Below, one piece after another: positions 10,635 to 21,189 of a stretch of DNA of 64,000 nucleotides; the stretch's first letter is position 1, and every line of letters begins with the position of its first letter. Below the pieces are notes generated by a model. That model had not been told where the DNA came from. It searched no databases and saw only the letters and a list, made by a program, of their open reading frames with translations. The position numbers and the translations under genes were made by a program. Origin of the DNA: Pohlia nutans (taxonomy: Eukaryota; Streptophyta; Bryopsida; Bryales; Mniaceae); contig CM040092.1 of the NCBI GenBank assembly GCA_022496805.1, forward strand, positions 937,555-1,001,554. Reading direction: 5' to 3'.

Positions 10635-11688
10635 AGTTTTAAATATGACTACATCTTTCGATAGCCAAATTTGTACACCAACAATGTTGACAGTAGTGGC
10701 CTTCCACTGCATTCGAATTTTTATATTACCCTAAATCTTTGGATTTGACTGCTCTACTACGTAATCAAATTTGTACGCAAATATTTGACTAAATGTTCCC
10801 TAAACATGTTTCCACAGCGCATCCATGGACTTCCCAATGTACTCGAAGGCAACGTTTCATTGTATTGGATACGATGAACAAATTTGACTATATGTTTTGA
10901 TTTCCAATCAAAATGAGGAGGCTAAGTTTAGCCACTTTCAAGCCCATATCATCAGACTCACTACAGTTAGAAAAAACACTTGGTGAAGTTTCAAAATGGA
11001 AAAAAGTCATGATATGTTGTATGATCATCATATGTCTTTTAGAGGGATTGTTGGTTTTGCTAGTGTGAAATGGGCTTCAACACCAAAGAAGGGCAAGTAA
11101 AGGAGTTTGATAACCCACTTGTTGTCGCACTAGCTACACTTGCATATAAGTGAACTATGTGGTATTTAATTCTTCTTCCTTACTATGGATGCTGGTGGTC
11201 TTTATTGCATACATGAGAACTTTGACCGCACGAGTGGTCAACGCTTCAAAGAGTTGAGCCGGAATGAGTGGGGTAACCCTAGGCCTCCAAGCATGGACTT
11301 CTAAGCACCTATATTCACATATTACTATAAATAAACGCTGGAGATAAAAGGAAAAAAATGGGAAAAATATTTGGATTTGACCTAGAACCGAAGTTATCTA
11401 GGGCAATTGGGGAGAATCGATGGTAAAGAGGAGCATCTAAGGTAAATAAAGGAATCTATTGTTGATTCATGAAATCCAGGGTAAATAAAAGAAATCCATG
11501 GTCAATTCAAAGAATTAGGGTAAAAAGGAAGCATTTAGGATAATTTCAAATAATCTAGGGTAAAAAATATTACAAAGGTAAATCGGATCATTTCTAAAGT
11601 AAAAAGAATTCTACTATGATAACTAGGATTCCACTAAGATAAAGAGGATTCTAACTATGATACATATGTTTTTGATTGTGACAACCTA

Positions 11689-11773
11689 TGGAGGATAGGG
11701 ATGGAGGATAGAGATGGAGGATAGGGATGGTGGTTAGGGATGGAGGATAGGGATGGAGGATAGGGATAGAGGT
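11689..11773. repeat. 13-bp minisatellite
   Basis: About six imperfect copies of a unit close to ATGGAGGATAGGG. The flanking 11395-11660 holds a looser series of AGGGTAAAtaaAG-like words, perhaps an older array. No gene in 9900-12450. Confidence 0.75.
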
Positions 11774-12454
11774 TTAATCAAAATAACTGAAGCAAGACAA
11801 GGCTAAATGCAATAATAATGGATAAAGAGGGTGACTAATGGATGACAATTAACAATGGATGACAATTAACAATTAAAATCCATAAAATATACATTTGGTC
11901 TTAAATTTGTGAATGCATCCATTCAAGCATAGTGATTCTAATTGCCCAAATGAATATGGAAATCATTAATTCACAACAAGCCAATCATGCATCAAATAAC
12001 TACAAATCAAATCACCAATCATTCATCAAAACATGGGAAGACGGAGCAACGATGTGGCCAACAATTCAAAATAAAATGTGATTAAGATCACATCCATTAA
12101 AAATAATCAAAACAGTTTTACAATAATTGGGCGTCTGGATTGTTCAAGGGTTGCCTGTGTAACAAACCTCCCAACAGGTTTGCCACCAACTCTCACAACA
12201 CTTAATGATTAATTCCTTATTGAGTTGAAAAAACTCAAATCTTAGACCAACAAGATCTTGGTTTAAGATCAACCACCCAACCAAAGATAAGGGATCTCAA
12301 CAAAAAAGAGCCTCTACCTTCTCACCCTCGAGCTTTATATCCTCAATAAGTCCCTTCACCATAGGAACTAGTAGTCTATCTCTAGTCTTTTTACTTTCTA
12401 TCTTCAAAATTAGATCTAGTCCATAGATCTTTAAGTCTTTTAACTTTTAAATTT

Positions 12455-12602
12455 GGAGTGGTCTAACTCCAGTGCACCTCATCTAGAGTTGTCTAACTCT
12501 TATGCCCATGTTCTCAATCTAGAGTGGTCTAACTCTAGTACACTAAATGTGGAGTTGTCTAACTCCAATGCACATGTTGTCAGCTTGGAGTTGTCTAACT
12601 CC
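12455..12602. repeat. Five hairpin repeats GGAGTTGTCTAACTCC
   Basis: A 16-bp interrupted palindrome, [GA]GAGT-[TG]GTCTA-ACTC[CT], occurs at 12455, 12485, 12521, 12551 and 12587, spaced 30-36 bp apart. Both arms change together (GGAGT/ACTCC and AGAGT/ACTCT), which preserves pairing. Two further copies in reverse orientation are at 15431 and 15467. A different family from the 19-bp palindrome farther right. Confidence 0.8.
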
Positions 12603-12641
12603 AGTCTATCCCATCTTCAACTTGGCTTGCTCCCATCATCC

Positions 12642-13934
12642 CACTACAAGAATACTAGGCCCAAAATGACTGAAATTTGACAGTTTTCTGTCAATTATGA
12701 CAGTAGAGGCCTTTTTGAAGCATGCTTTGAGGTACTCAAAGCATTTTATTGTTTGAATTGACAGACTTTTGTTGGTGTTTTTTTTTTTTTTTTTTTTGTG
12801 ACAACTCATGTGAATTCTCACTACACCATATTTTCAGTATATTTTGGTGCACAATTGCGCATAGCAAGTGATCTTATTTTGAAATGTTTTCATCAAAGAA
12901 AATTTAGAACACCAAGTCATCTTTCACCTCCCAAGAGAAATTTGTGATTTCAAGTTTCTATGCATGAGATGTGGACAAAATTCAGTAGGGTTGTGAAGAA
13001 TGTGCATGAGTTGTTTGAGAAGAAAATGTGTTGATCAGACTTTCGAGGCTCAATTGTGCATAGTAGACTAGCTTATTTTGAGCAATGTTCAACTAAGCAT
13101 ACTTGCACAATCAAGTCATCTTCCACCTCCAACAAGAATTTTGTGATTTGAAGTTTCTATGCATGAGATGTGGACAAAATTCAGTAGGGTTGTGAAGAAT
13201 GTGCATGAGTTGTTTGAGAAGAAAATGTGTTATGATCAGACTTTCTAGGCTCAATTGTGCATAGTAGACTAGCTTAGTTTGAGCAATGTTCAACTAAGAA
13301 TATTTGCACAATCAAATCATCTTCCACCTCCAACAAGAATTTTGTGATTTGAAGTATTTATGCTTAAGTTATGCGCATTTTTGTAGAATAGTTTAACCGG
13401 TGAATAAGAGAGAACAATGGGAGGAGTTCTACATATCCCATACTCATTGTCAACACTAGTGCACTGAATTTTGTATAAAGTACAAGACTTCATGTCCTTC
13501 TCCACTCACAATTAGGAAGTGAAATTCACATTCATCCATCCTTGACATACCATTTGGAAATGTGTAAATTTTACTCTAAATATTAATAAAATAGTTGATT
13601 ATTTTATCAATTATAAATTTTAATGTCGATGGTAATTAATTGATTACAGTGGAAATATTTTCTGAAAAAAGTAATTTACTTTAGGGTAATTAAAAGAAAT
13701 AGGTATTGTATAAATTACCGGGATCCGCTTGTAATTCCAGCGTGTCATTCACGTAAAAGCCACGTAGAGGCCAAGTGTCACAACCATAGCTTTCCTCATG
13801 ACCCACCGAAATTGACAGAATTTGTACAGAACTCTGTCAAAATGGTGTCCGAATCAAGTGATCCGAGATGACAGAAAGATTGACAGAAGGCTGTCTAAAT
13901 TCTGTCATTCTGGACGCGGTTCTTCTTGTAGTGA
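12642..13934. mobile_element. Non-autonomous CACTA element, 1.3 kb
   Basis: It starts CACTACAAGAA and ends TTCTTGTAGTG. Subterminal copies of TGACAG/TTGACAGAA lie near both ends, as in the 20-kb CACTA at 26904-47182, which suggests the same transposase could act on both. There is no coding capacity; the interior is a tandem repeat of about 200 bp. The flanks do not give a clean 3-bp duplication: ATC follows the right end and is one base away from the left end. It sits inside a hairpin- and minisatellite-rich element. Confidence 0.8.
12913..13410. repeat. Tandem repeat of about 200 bp inside the small CACTA
   Basis: Three units begin near 12913, 13112 and 13316 with CAAGTCATCTTYCACCTCC. They contain ATGCATGAGATGTGGACAAA and GAGAAGAAAATGTGTT. 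The third unit is truncated. Such arrays are common fillers in non-autonomous elements. Confidence 0.8.
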
Positions 13935-13960
13935 TCCTCTGCTTACACACTAAGGATCTC

Positions 13961-14020
13961 AACTCTACCCCTCAGGGTATCAGCTGTACCATGCCTCACA
14001 TGGTATCAACTGTACCTCCA
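13961..14020 (-). repeat. Short block of the 21-bp minisatellite, inverted
   Basis: Words such as CTCTACCCCTCAGGGTATCA are the reverse complement of the unit that forms the array at 14731-15235. A third block, also inverted, is at 15885-15955. Confidence 0.7.
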
Positions 14021-14730
14021 AAGGTACATAACAGGGTGAAAGCACGAAAAACTGTACCAAAAATTTAGTCTGATATACTAAAATAATAATTGTTTTGGTC
14101 AAAGGCCATAAATTTATATCAAAATATATCGTATTTTGGTTTTAATTTCATGAAGCCCTCTAGAGTTCTTATAGGTACTTGAACCCAAATTTTCAGAACA
14201 AAATCTTCAAAAAAGTTTACAAAAAGTAGTGTTTGAAAATGAATGCCTAAATCCAATCTCGGTTGCAAAATTGATGGCCTTAAATACACTCAACATAAAT
14301 ATAATTTTTATGACCTTTGAGATAATGATAGAATTGTGGTCCTTGTCCAAAAAGAAAGTAGATTTTTTTTTTTTGATATACATTTTGCTTGTTTTATATC
14401 AACTTTGTTGATTGTACGTAATTACTTTTTCAATTTTGGCCACTTCTACATCAATAAAAAATTTATAACTACTTATTGAAGATCATTTTCTCAAATTTTT
14501 TTGGTAGACTTTATAAAAAAATAGGTGTTTTATTTTATTTTTATTTATTTATTTATGAAATTCAAATTTATAATGTATTTTTGAACCCTGCACTGTTGAA
14601 TGGTCATAATAGTTAGAGGTGGTACACTTTTTCATGCTTTCACCCGACAGCCTGAAGCTTGTTGTTGAGTTGGAAGGCCTATAATGGTTTGCCCTCTGTA
14701 ATATCATGTTGCGACCTCCATATTGTCTAA

Positions 14731-15235
14731 GTAGAGTTGATATTATGAGGGATATAGTTGATACTTTGAGGGGTAGAGTTGATATTATGAGGGATATAGT
14801 TGATACTTTGAGGGGTAGAGTTGATATTATGAGGGATATAGTTGATACTTTGAGGAGTAGAGTTGATATCATGAGGGATATAGTTGATATTCTAAAGGGT
14901 AGAGTTGATACCATAAGGGGTAGAATTGATATCCTAAGGGATATAGTTAATACCCTAGGAGATATAGTTGATATCTTGAGGGATAGAGTTGATACCATAA
15001 GGGGTAGAGTTAATATTTGGAGGAATATAGTTGATACCATGAAAGGTAGAGTTGATAAACCGACGGATATAGTTGAAACATTGAAAGGTAGAGTTGATAT
15101 CCTGAGAGATATAGTTGGATATCATAAGGGATATAGTTGGATATCATAAGGGATATAGTTGATACCTTGAGGAGTAGAGTTGATATCCTAAGGGATATAG
15201 TTGATAACATGAGGGATAGATCTTGATTGTACCTT
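14731..15235 (+). repeat. 21-bp minisatellite (42-bp higher order)
   Basis: Units alternate between GTTGATATTATGAGGGATATA and GTTGATACTTTGAGGGGTAGA-like forms, each 21 bp. Because 21 is divisible by three, both strands stay open for long distances and spell heptads such as VDIMRDI/VDTLRGR. I regard the array as non-coding: no other exon, no codon bias and equal openness on both strands. Confidence 0.85.
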
Positions 15236-15430
15236 GAGGGATAGGTGTGATAGCACATTGGAGGAATGCATCCCAAAAGATGAATGCACTAACTATATGT
15301 GAGGATGGTTAGTATGTAAGTAGAGATAAAGTCAAGATAAACAACTCAAAGTGAATGAGTTATGTTGGGGGTTGGAGAGCTTCAATTGAAAGGATGCCTT
15401 GAAGAATTCCAAGTTAAAGAATTGTGCAGT

Positions 15431-15482
15431 GGAGTTAGACATCTCCATCTACATGATAAATGCACGGGAGTGAGACAACTCC
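15431..15482 (-). repeat. Two hairpin repeats, inverted relative to 12455-12602
   Basis: GGAGTTAGACATCTCC at 15431 and GGAGTGAGACAACTCC at 15467 are reverse-complement relatives of the five units at 12455-12602. Together with inverted minisatellite blocks they give 12.4-15.9 kb an inverted, foldback-like organisation. An (ATT)n tract is at 15806-15835. Confidence 0.65.
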
Positions 15483-15796
15483 GAGATCAGGACGAGTGCA
15501 CATGAGATAAAAAAACTCTAAGCGGTAATCTTTGAGATATAGATAGATAGCAATCTCAAAGGGATGAGTATTAAGATTTAAAGTGACTAGTACTACTACT
15601 TTAGAGATGACTCTAGATGGAACCGAAGATAGAACTCTAGATATAATAGTAAAGTCTTAGACTAAATTGATAGTCATCGTTGCTACAAGATTGAGCTCAA
15701 ACAGATGAAAGGACTTTTTTGGTTGGAGTCTCTCATTTATGGTTGGGTGGTTGAGCTATTATGATTCCCATAGGATGATTGTATTACCCGTATATT

Positions 15797-15831
<35 letters not shown>

Positions 15832-16705
15832 ATTATTTACAATTGGCCTAACTAAATATTTCCGTAGGAGGTTTGTTACAATTAGTAACTCTACCCCTCA
15901 TGGTATCAACTATATCTTTTAAGGTATCAAATGTATCCCATATGGTACATGACATAAGGGGACCAAAAAATTAAAAGGACTTACCATGTAAAAATTACCC
16001 CGTGGTGAAAAAAAACCGTTTGGTAATAATTTTTTTTTTTTTTTGTAATTGTTTGACTATATGATTGTGTCAAAAAATAAAAATGAAATTGCCGTGTTTT
16101 TGTATGGTAATGGTAAATATTTATATAGCATGAAATGTTGATAAATTAGTATGGGACCCTATTGAAAACAGTTGCATCTCAAAGACCAACTCCATTTGAC
16201 GATCCGTCACAACATATGTCTGATATCTACCAGTAGTTATGTCTTTGTCATTTTGCTCTTCACCCAATTCAGCTATGGTAGTGTTAATTATTTTTTATTT
16301 AAAATAAACTTGTTCATAAACTCTTTTGCAAAAGTTGTCATAAATGATCACTTATTTTTTATATGAGAATTTTGATTAAAAATGAAACAAAATGTTGAAA
16401 TCTTTAACCATGGGATCTTCTTTTTACCTTCGTTTACTCTGTGTGCAAAAACTTTAGCCATAAATTCTTTACAAATTATGTGATCTAAATTCTCAAAGCA
16501 AAAAAGTTTTTATTTTTTATTTATTTTATTTTAATTTATTTAACATGTTCTTATGTGTCTTCCTACTTGAAATTCAATAAAAAAAATATTAGGGGGCATT
16601 AGAATTGAGACTCCTTTTTTTTCCATATCATATACACCATACCAAATTTCAAAACTTTATCATACAATGCCAAATACAAATAGAGCTTGCACTCTCGATC
16701 AGGAC

Positions 16706-17395
16706 CTCAAGGGCGGTTTATACTAGGAACCAAGAAGTCGTCCCATGGACCTTTAAAATTTGTAATTGGCCCCACGAACTCGTCCCGAGACAACTTCAGT
16801 TTACACAACTCTAAAAAAAGAACTTACACCATAAGAGTCAAGGTTACCAAAAAGGCTATAAAGTGTCTTAGTGGATAATGGTTCATTGTCTAGTTCATTT
16901 CTGGTGGATCGAATAAAAGAGGTTCTAGCCGCAAACTCGTGTTAAAAAATGCCAAAAAATCAAAAGTGTCGGATTGATCTGAAAAGTTCAGGGTAGCACA
17001 ATGTGGCCATTCTAAACTCAAATTTGTTGAAATGTTTGCACTAGGAGTTGCAATTTGGGAGATATAGACGCCCACAAACAATATGAAACAATATGTTTAA
17101 AATATTTGGAGGTCTATATCTAGCAAATTACAAATTGGATTCCAAATATTTTTACATAATTGAGCTCGCATTGGTCTAATTAATCTGGTAGTGAAGTTTT
17201 GAAATGATTTATGAAATTATTTTTCCTTCAATTATAATATGTTTTAAAAAATCAACCCACCCTCTTTTGGGTGCATGGGCACTCCTCCCGATTCAAGTTC
17301 GCTTTACACTATGGGAAGTGACTAGGAGCTTTAAGAATATCATTTTCATTTCTCTTGGTCACGGCTTGTGACCATAAAGTGTGGCCATGGATTTT
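16706..17395 (-). mobile_element. Old PIF/Harbinger-like MITE copy
   Basis: The left part (GGGCGGTTTATACTAGGAAC, ACTCGTCCC) and the right part (TCGCTTTACACTATG, CTTGGTCACGGCTTGTGACC) match, in reverse orientation, the two halves of the MITE at 57986-58405. The middle is diverged or carries extra sequence. No clean target duplication remains. Confidence 0.6.
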
Positions 17396-17633
17396 TTTCA
17401 TTTTTCATAGTTACATCCATAAACTTGTATTTAACTAATTATGGAAAAATTCATAGTCCATAAATAAGTCGGTCCTCAGCCGACAAATGCCAAATATGCA
17501 AAGGATGAAAAAACCGGACCATGAATATAGAAATGCGAGGATTTTTTTTTTTGATTTGAATATTAAAATCAGTGAACAAATACAAGTTGCTCAAATGGAG
17601 CAGAAGAGAGTCGGCCCGCAACCGATAATCATC

Positions 17634-18313
17634 CTAATATAAAGAATAGGAATATTCTCTACCATGAGGAATCCCGTACTTCAGAGCATGTGCAACTTCG
17701 TAGTGAATCTGTCCAGGTCTATGAGAATGCTTCATATAATCACTGACAAACTTAAACTTATGTAAGGGATAAATGAAGGGAAGAATATTTGTAGCAACAT
17801 TAGGAATAGTCCTGCTTGATGGGGTATTGGGGTCAAGTCTCCCTGAAATGGCCAAGGCATGTAGCACGCAACATCAGGAGTCCTACGTAGAGAGAGAGGG
17901 CTAACATCAACGAGGAGGACTTGGTCAGGCTTGCATACATCCCTCGAATGGCGTTTAGAATAAAGGGTGTTGAGAACCTTGTAACACCAGGGGAAATTCT
18001 CACTACGTTCACAATATTCTCTACCAAAAACAAAGGATAGCCTATCTACAACGCCCTCCGGGAGGATAAAACTTAGCAAGAGCTTCAAGTCTCGGATTGG
18101 CATCTTAGACCACAGGCCAACATGGAATCGCTCCAACAACATTGCAAACAACTTCCTAACACCTGGCCTCCTGACAACATTCCGATGAGCATTCCAACGA
18201 TCTGGCATAACAGTAGGATTGATGAAGCAAAGCAATCCCGAAACATAGAGAACAATACATTTCTTGACGGCATGAGGTTGAGCGAAATCAGAATCCATGT
18301 GGTAATCTCCCTG
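17634..18313 (-). pseudogene. HAD/FCP1-like protein 2, catalytically degenerate
   Basis: The exon seems to open after the acceptor TTTGTTCAG near 18313 and reads KKCIVLYVSGLLCF, RPGVRKLFAMLLERF, LWSK and VLLVDVSP. These are the positions of HAD motifs I, II and IV in the FCP1/NLI-interacting family, but the nucleophile motif DxDG is YVSG and the DD pair is DV, so it cannot be a normal phosphatase. A frameshift near 17810 moves the last part (PFIYPLHKFKFVSDYMKHSH) to another frame. It is probably a paralogue of the neighbour at 18980-19803: both end in a similar QxLxPLxxK... segment. Confidence 0.65.
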
Positions 18314-18412
18314 AACAAAAAACAGACGAATAACTCATAAATATGATGGTTAGATAATGAGCAAGAGCAGACGAGTCGGACGACAATGACAAAAAAGGCA
18401 AGTTGCGGAACA

Positions 18413-18894
18413 TATCGGCCGGCAGTCGACAACATGATAGAAGCTAGAATATGGAGAACATATCGGCTGGCAGCTGACAACAGTATGAACATGAGAAATC
18501 GAATTGCACAACACAAAATAAGATCAAGGGAAAGATACAAAAATAAAAGAAGACAAAGAATGATGTGAAAATGGGCTGAAACGCTCATAATATTGAACAG
18601 AAGAAAAACCATCGAAATGATAATTCCAACAGTCATTCTACTACAGAAATAATACAGTATTAACAAAAAAAAAGGTCCTCAAAATGTACAGTTACTGGAT
18701 AAGGACGTCCTCAAAACTACACAGTATGCTACAGAGTATCCAGCTACAGAAATAGATCCTCATCATTTACAATTACTCGATATTAAGTAGGTCCTCAAAA
18801 GTGCAGTCTCTCACAAAATTTACACCTATGCTAAAGATATATAACCTAGGTGTCTAGCAAAACTGGAAAAATGTCTATCGGCCGGCAGCCAACA
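18413..18894. repeat. 19-bp palindromes, cluster 1 (3 copies)
   Basis: Copies at 18413-18431, 18461-18479 and 18876-18894, with small changes in the right arm (GTCGACA, GCTGACA, GCCAACA). They lie in the spacer or intron between the two HAD-like genes. Confidence 0.85.
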
Positions 18895-18979
18895 AGTAGA
18901 GCCCCATCGACTTCGAGGTTGCTCGGTGTCGGAACTTGAAAATCTCCAACGCTAAAAAAATGGCTAGAGATTATTCAAT

Positions 18980-19803
18980 CTACAATTCCCCTAGGATCAA
19001 GCAACTAGCTCCGTTAGCTTTTCGTACCAGAAAAATGCGGGCTCGCCCAAAAGTTTGGTTGGCCTCGAAAAACTCTAGAACAGATTGACCAGAGGACCTG
19101 AGCTTATACAAAAGGGGTTGTAAAACTTGCAAAAGGAAAGGTTTTTGATTCTTCTTCAACTTCGCCTCCGAGTACATCGTGCAGGTAGGTGGGTGAAAAG
19201 CATTAAAAGGATTGTTAAGGACGTTCTTGTATGGGGAGTCATCAATGAGGAGAGTGTTAGCCTTAGTGGCTCCACGCGCCACCAACAGAGGACTGCGTTG
19301 AAACATGTGTTCTAATGGCTTCAAAAAATAAGGCTTCTCGGGAGAGTCCTTGTCTTTGTAAGCACTCTCCCTGCACATACTTTGCCTAAACTGCAAGTAG
19401 TTCTCTGGAAGGCGAGGGACCTTACCCCGAATGAAATCAATCCGAGGAGCAAGGTTGTGCTCCTGGACACAAGACCAGAAACAAATTTTGAACTCACTGT
19501 CCACACACCAATCCAAGAAGTCCGCCAGACCCGGTCTAGCCCTGGACTCACCCTTCTTCATTCCCTTTTTGCCACCCAAAATTTTAGGGGGAGTCCAGTG
19601 AATGAGTGTCCCATTGACGTCAAAGAGAAGAAAATATTTTAAAGGGGCTACCTGCGGACCGGCAGACGGAACTGGCGATAACTTTGCGGTATGAGCAGTA
19701 TCACCCTCGACTGCATTATCGTCCTCTGACTCCTCTCCAGAGTGTGCACACCCTCGGGAAGAGCTATCGTCGCGGTCCGGTGACTCGTATTCACCAAACT
19801 CTG
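18980..19803 (-). CDS. HAD/FCP1-like phosphatase domain protein 1
   Basis: The exon opens after an acceptor TCTTGCAG near 19804 and runs to TAG at 18980. After an acidic low-complexity leader comes a HAD domain: motif I FLLFDVNGTLIHW (DxNG instead of DxDG), RPGLADFLDWCV, motif II KICFWSC, a lysine in KPYFLKPLEHMF, and motif IV TLLIDDSPYKN. The family includes CTD-type Ser/Thr phosphatases; the N in motif I is seen in plant relatives and may lower or remove activity. An upstream exon is likely but not identified. The upstream spacer carries three palindromes. The domain assignment is firm; activity and substrate are unknown. Confidence 0.75.
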
Positions 19804-19915
19804 CAAGAGGATGAAGCATTCATACGGTGAACGACAAGATAGTAGTCAAGCACTCCAAACTCAATAGAAAATGAATGAGTCAGGATAAAATTGAATAGCT
19901 GACGATGATAATTTG

Positions 19916-20057
19916 CATCGGCTGGCAGCCGACATGGCATACTTGTCGGCTGGCAGTGGATACAAAGCCAAGTAGAGGCAGTGAGCTGAATGCTCAAAAT
20001 CATAAAGACACTAGATTCTAAGAAATCCTGATAATTTGTATCGGCTGGCAGCCGATA
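19916..20057. repeat. 19-bp palindromes, cluster 2 (3 copies)
   Basis: Copies at 19916-19934, 19944-19962 (28 bp after the first) and 20039-20057. They lie between the end of the ParB-like gene and the HAD-like exon. Confidence 0.85.
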
Positions 20058-20456
20058 TAGAGCAAAATAAATCCAGTGAGCACAATGCTCAAAATATTGC
20101 AGACAGTAGACACTAAGGAATCCTGCCTATATAAGCGCAGAAGGTTCTAAATAAGGACTTAATCGATGTGAATCTACAATGCTAGTGCAGAATCTATGGC
20201 ACTCTATATACAATAGACTAAGACACTACTCCATCGTCTGGGACAAACCTCCAGTTGGCCGCGGTCGCTTTGGAGAAGCTTGACCCGAGCGCGACGGTGA
20301 TAGAGGCTCATTCGGCGCGTCAAGCTCTGCCGCGTTGTCAGGGAAGTCAATCTCCGCATTCTCTGCCTCGAGCAACCGCTTCCTAGATGTTGCTCCACGA
20401 GAATCAGCGGACATCAGGGTTGACCTCCCAACTCCCCCGGGTAAAAGAGCAGAGGA

Positions 20457-20935
20457 TGTCGGCTGGCGGCCGACATGAGGAAGACCGGATAGCACCGAGG
20501 ACTTCATACGTTCTCCCGCTCGATTATCACCAACATCGACGCTTCGCGATCCAGGCACGATATCCGCCAAGCGCTTCGTGATAACCTCGGACACCAGAGG
20601 ATCATGCAAAATCCACTTGCATTGAGGAACCTCTAAAAATGTGGAGATCCTCTAGGCGCTCTAGTGGAGCTGCCCCTGCGAGGCAGAATCTGATACCGAC
20701 AAGGAAGAAGAGTCCTTCGTAGACTGTGACAAATTGATGTTCTTCCCAGGCGTCAGCGGAAAGCCCGAAGTATCCATCGGCGGTGGAGATGCTGGAGGGT
20801 CCCTCTGTCGGCCGGCAGTCGATACCGGCTGGGAGGATACGGTGGTGGCATGTGTTAGAATGGGGGGAGTTTTATCCAGCTCATCCGCCTCTTGGTCAGC
20901 TAGATTGACTGCACGGTGTCGGCTGGCAGCCGATA
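20457..20935. repeat. 19-bp palindromes inside coding sequence (3 copies)
   Basis: Copies at 20457-20475, 20806-20824 and 20917-20935 are all in the last exon of the ParB-like gene. They are read in different frames: VGRQPT for the first, SxAxR-type words (VSTAGR, VSAASR) for the other two. None introduces a stop. Confidence 0.85.
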
Positions 20936-21170
20936 CAGGTGGTCCAGCAGCTTCATCTAGCGGAATCTCCGGAATATTGGGATCCGAAGTAGTTGGCCCA
21001 ACATCTACGTCGGTGTCCATGTCTTCAGGGATAGTGGGAGGAGCAACGACCCTCTCCAAGTTCATCCCCTTCACTCGATCGTGGGCCCTCGATACATCAT
21101 CCTAGGACCGCACAAATTTGAGAACAGACCTGCCATTCCTCTGCACATACAAGAAATTAGATTAGCAATG

Positions 21171-21189
21171 TATTGGCCAGCAGCCGATA
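21171..21189. repeat. 19-bp palindrome in an intron
   Basis: TATTGGCCAGCAGCCGATA lies in the short intron between the donor at 21248 (GTAAGC) and the acceptor near 21147 (ATGTGCAG) of the ParB-like gene. Confidence 0.8.

Noticed and set aside
14706..15149. 147-codon ORF with heptad repeats as a protein gene
   Set aside because: The openness is a by-product of a 21-bp repeat unit; the opposite strand is equally open, and no conserved motif or other exon exists.
18085..18666. 193-codon hydrophobic minus-strand ORF resembling a membrane protein
   Set aside because: It overlaps the HAD2 exon in another frame and includes the spacer and palindromes; the hydrophobicity comes from T-rich sequence.
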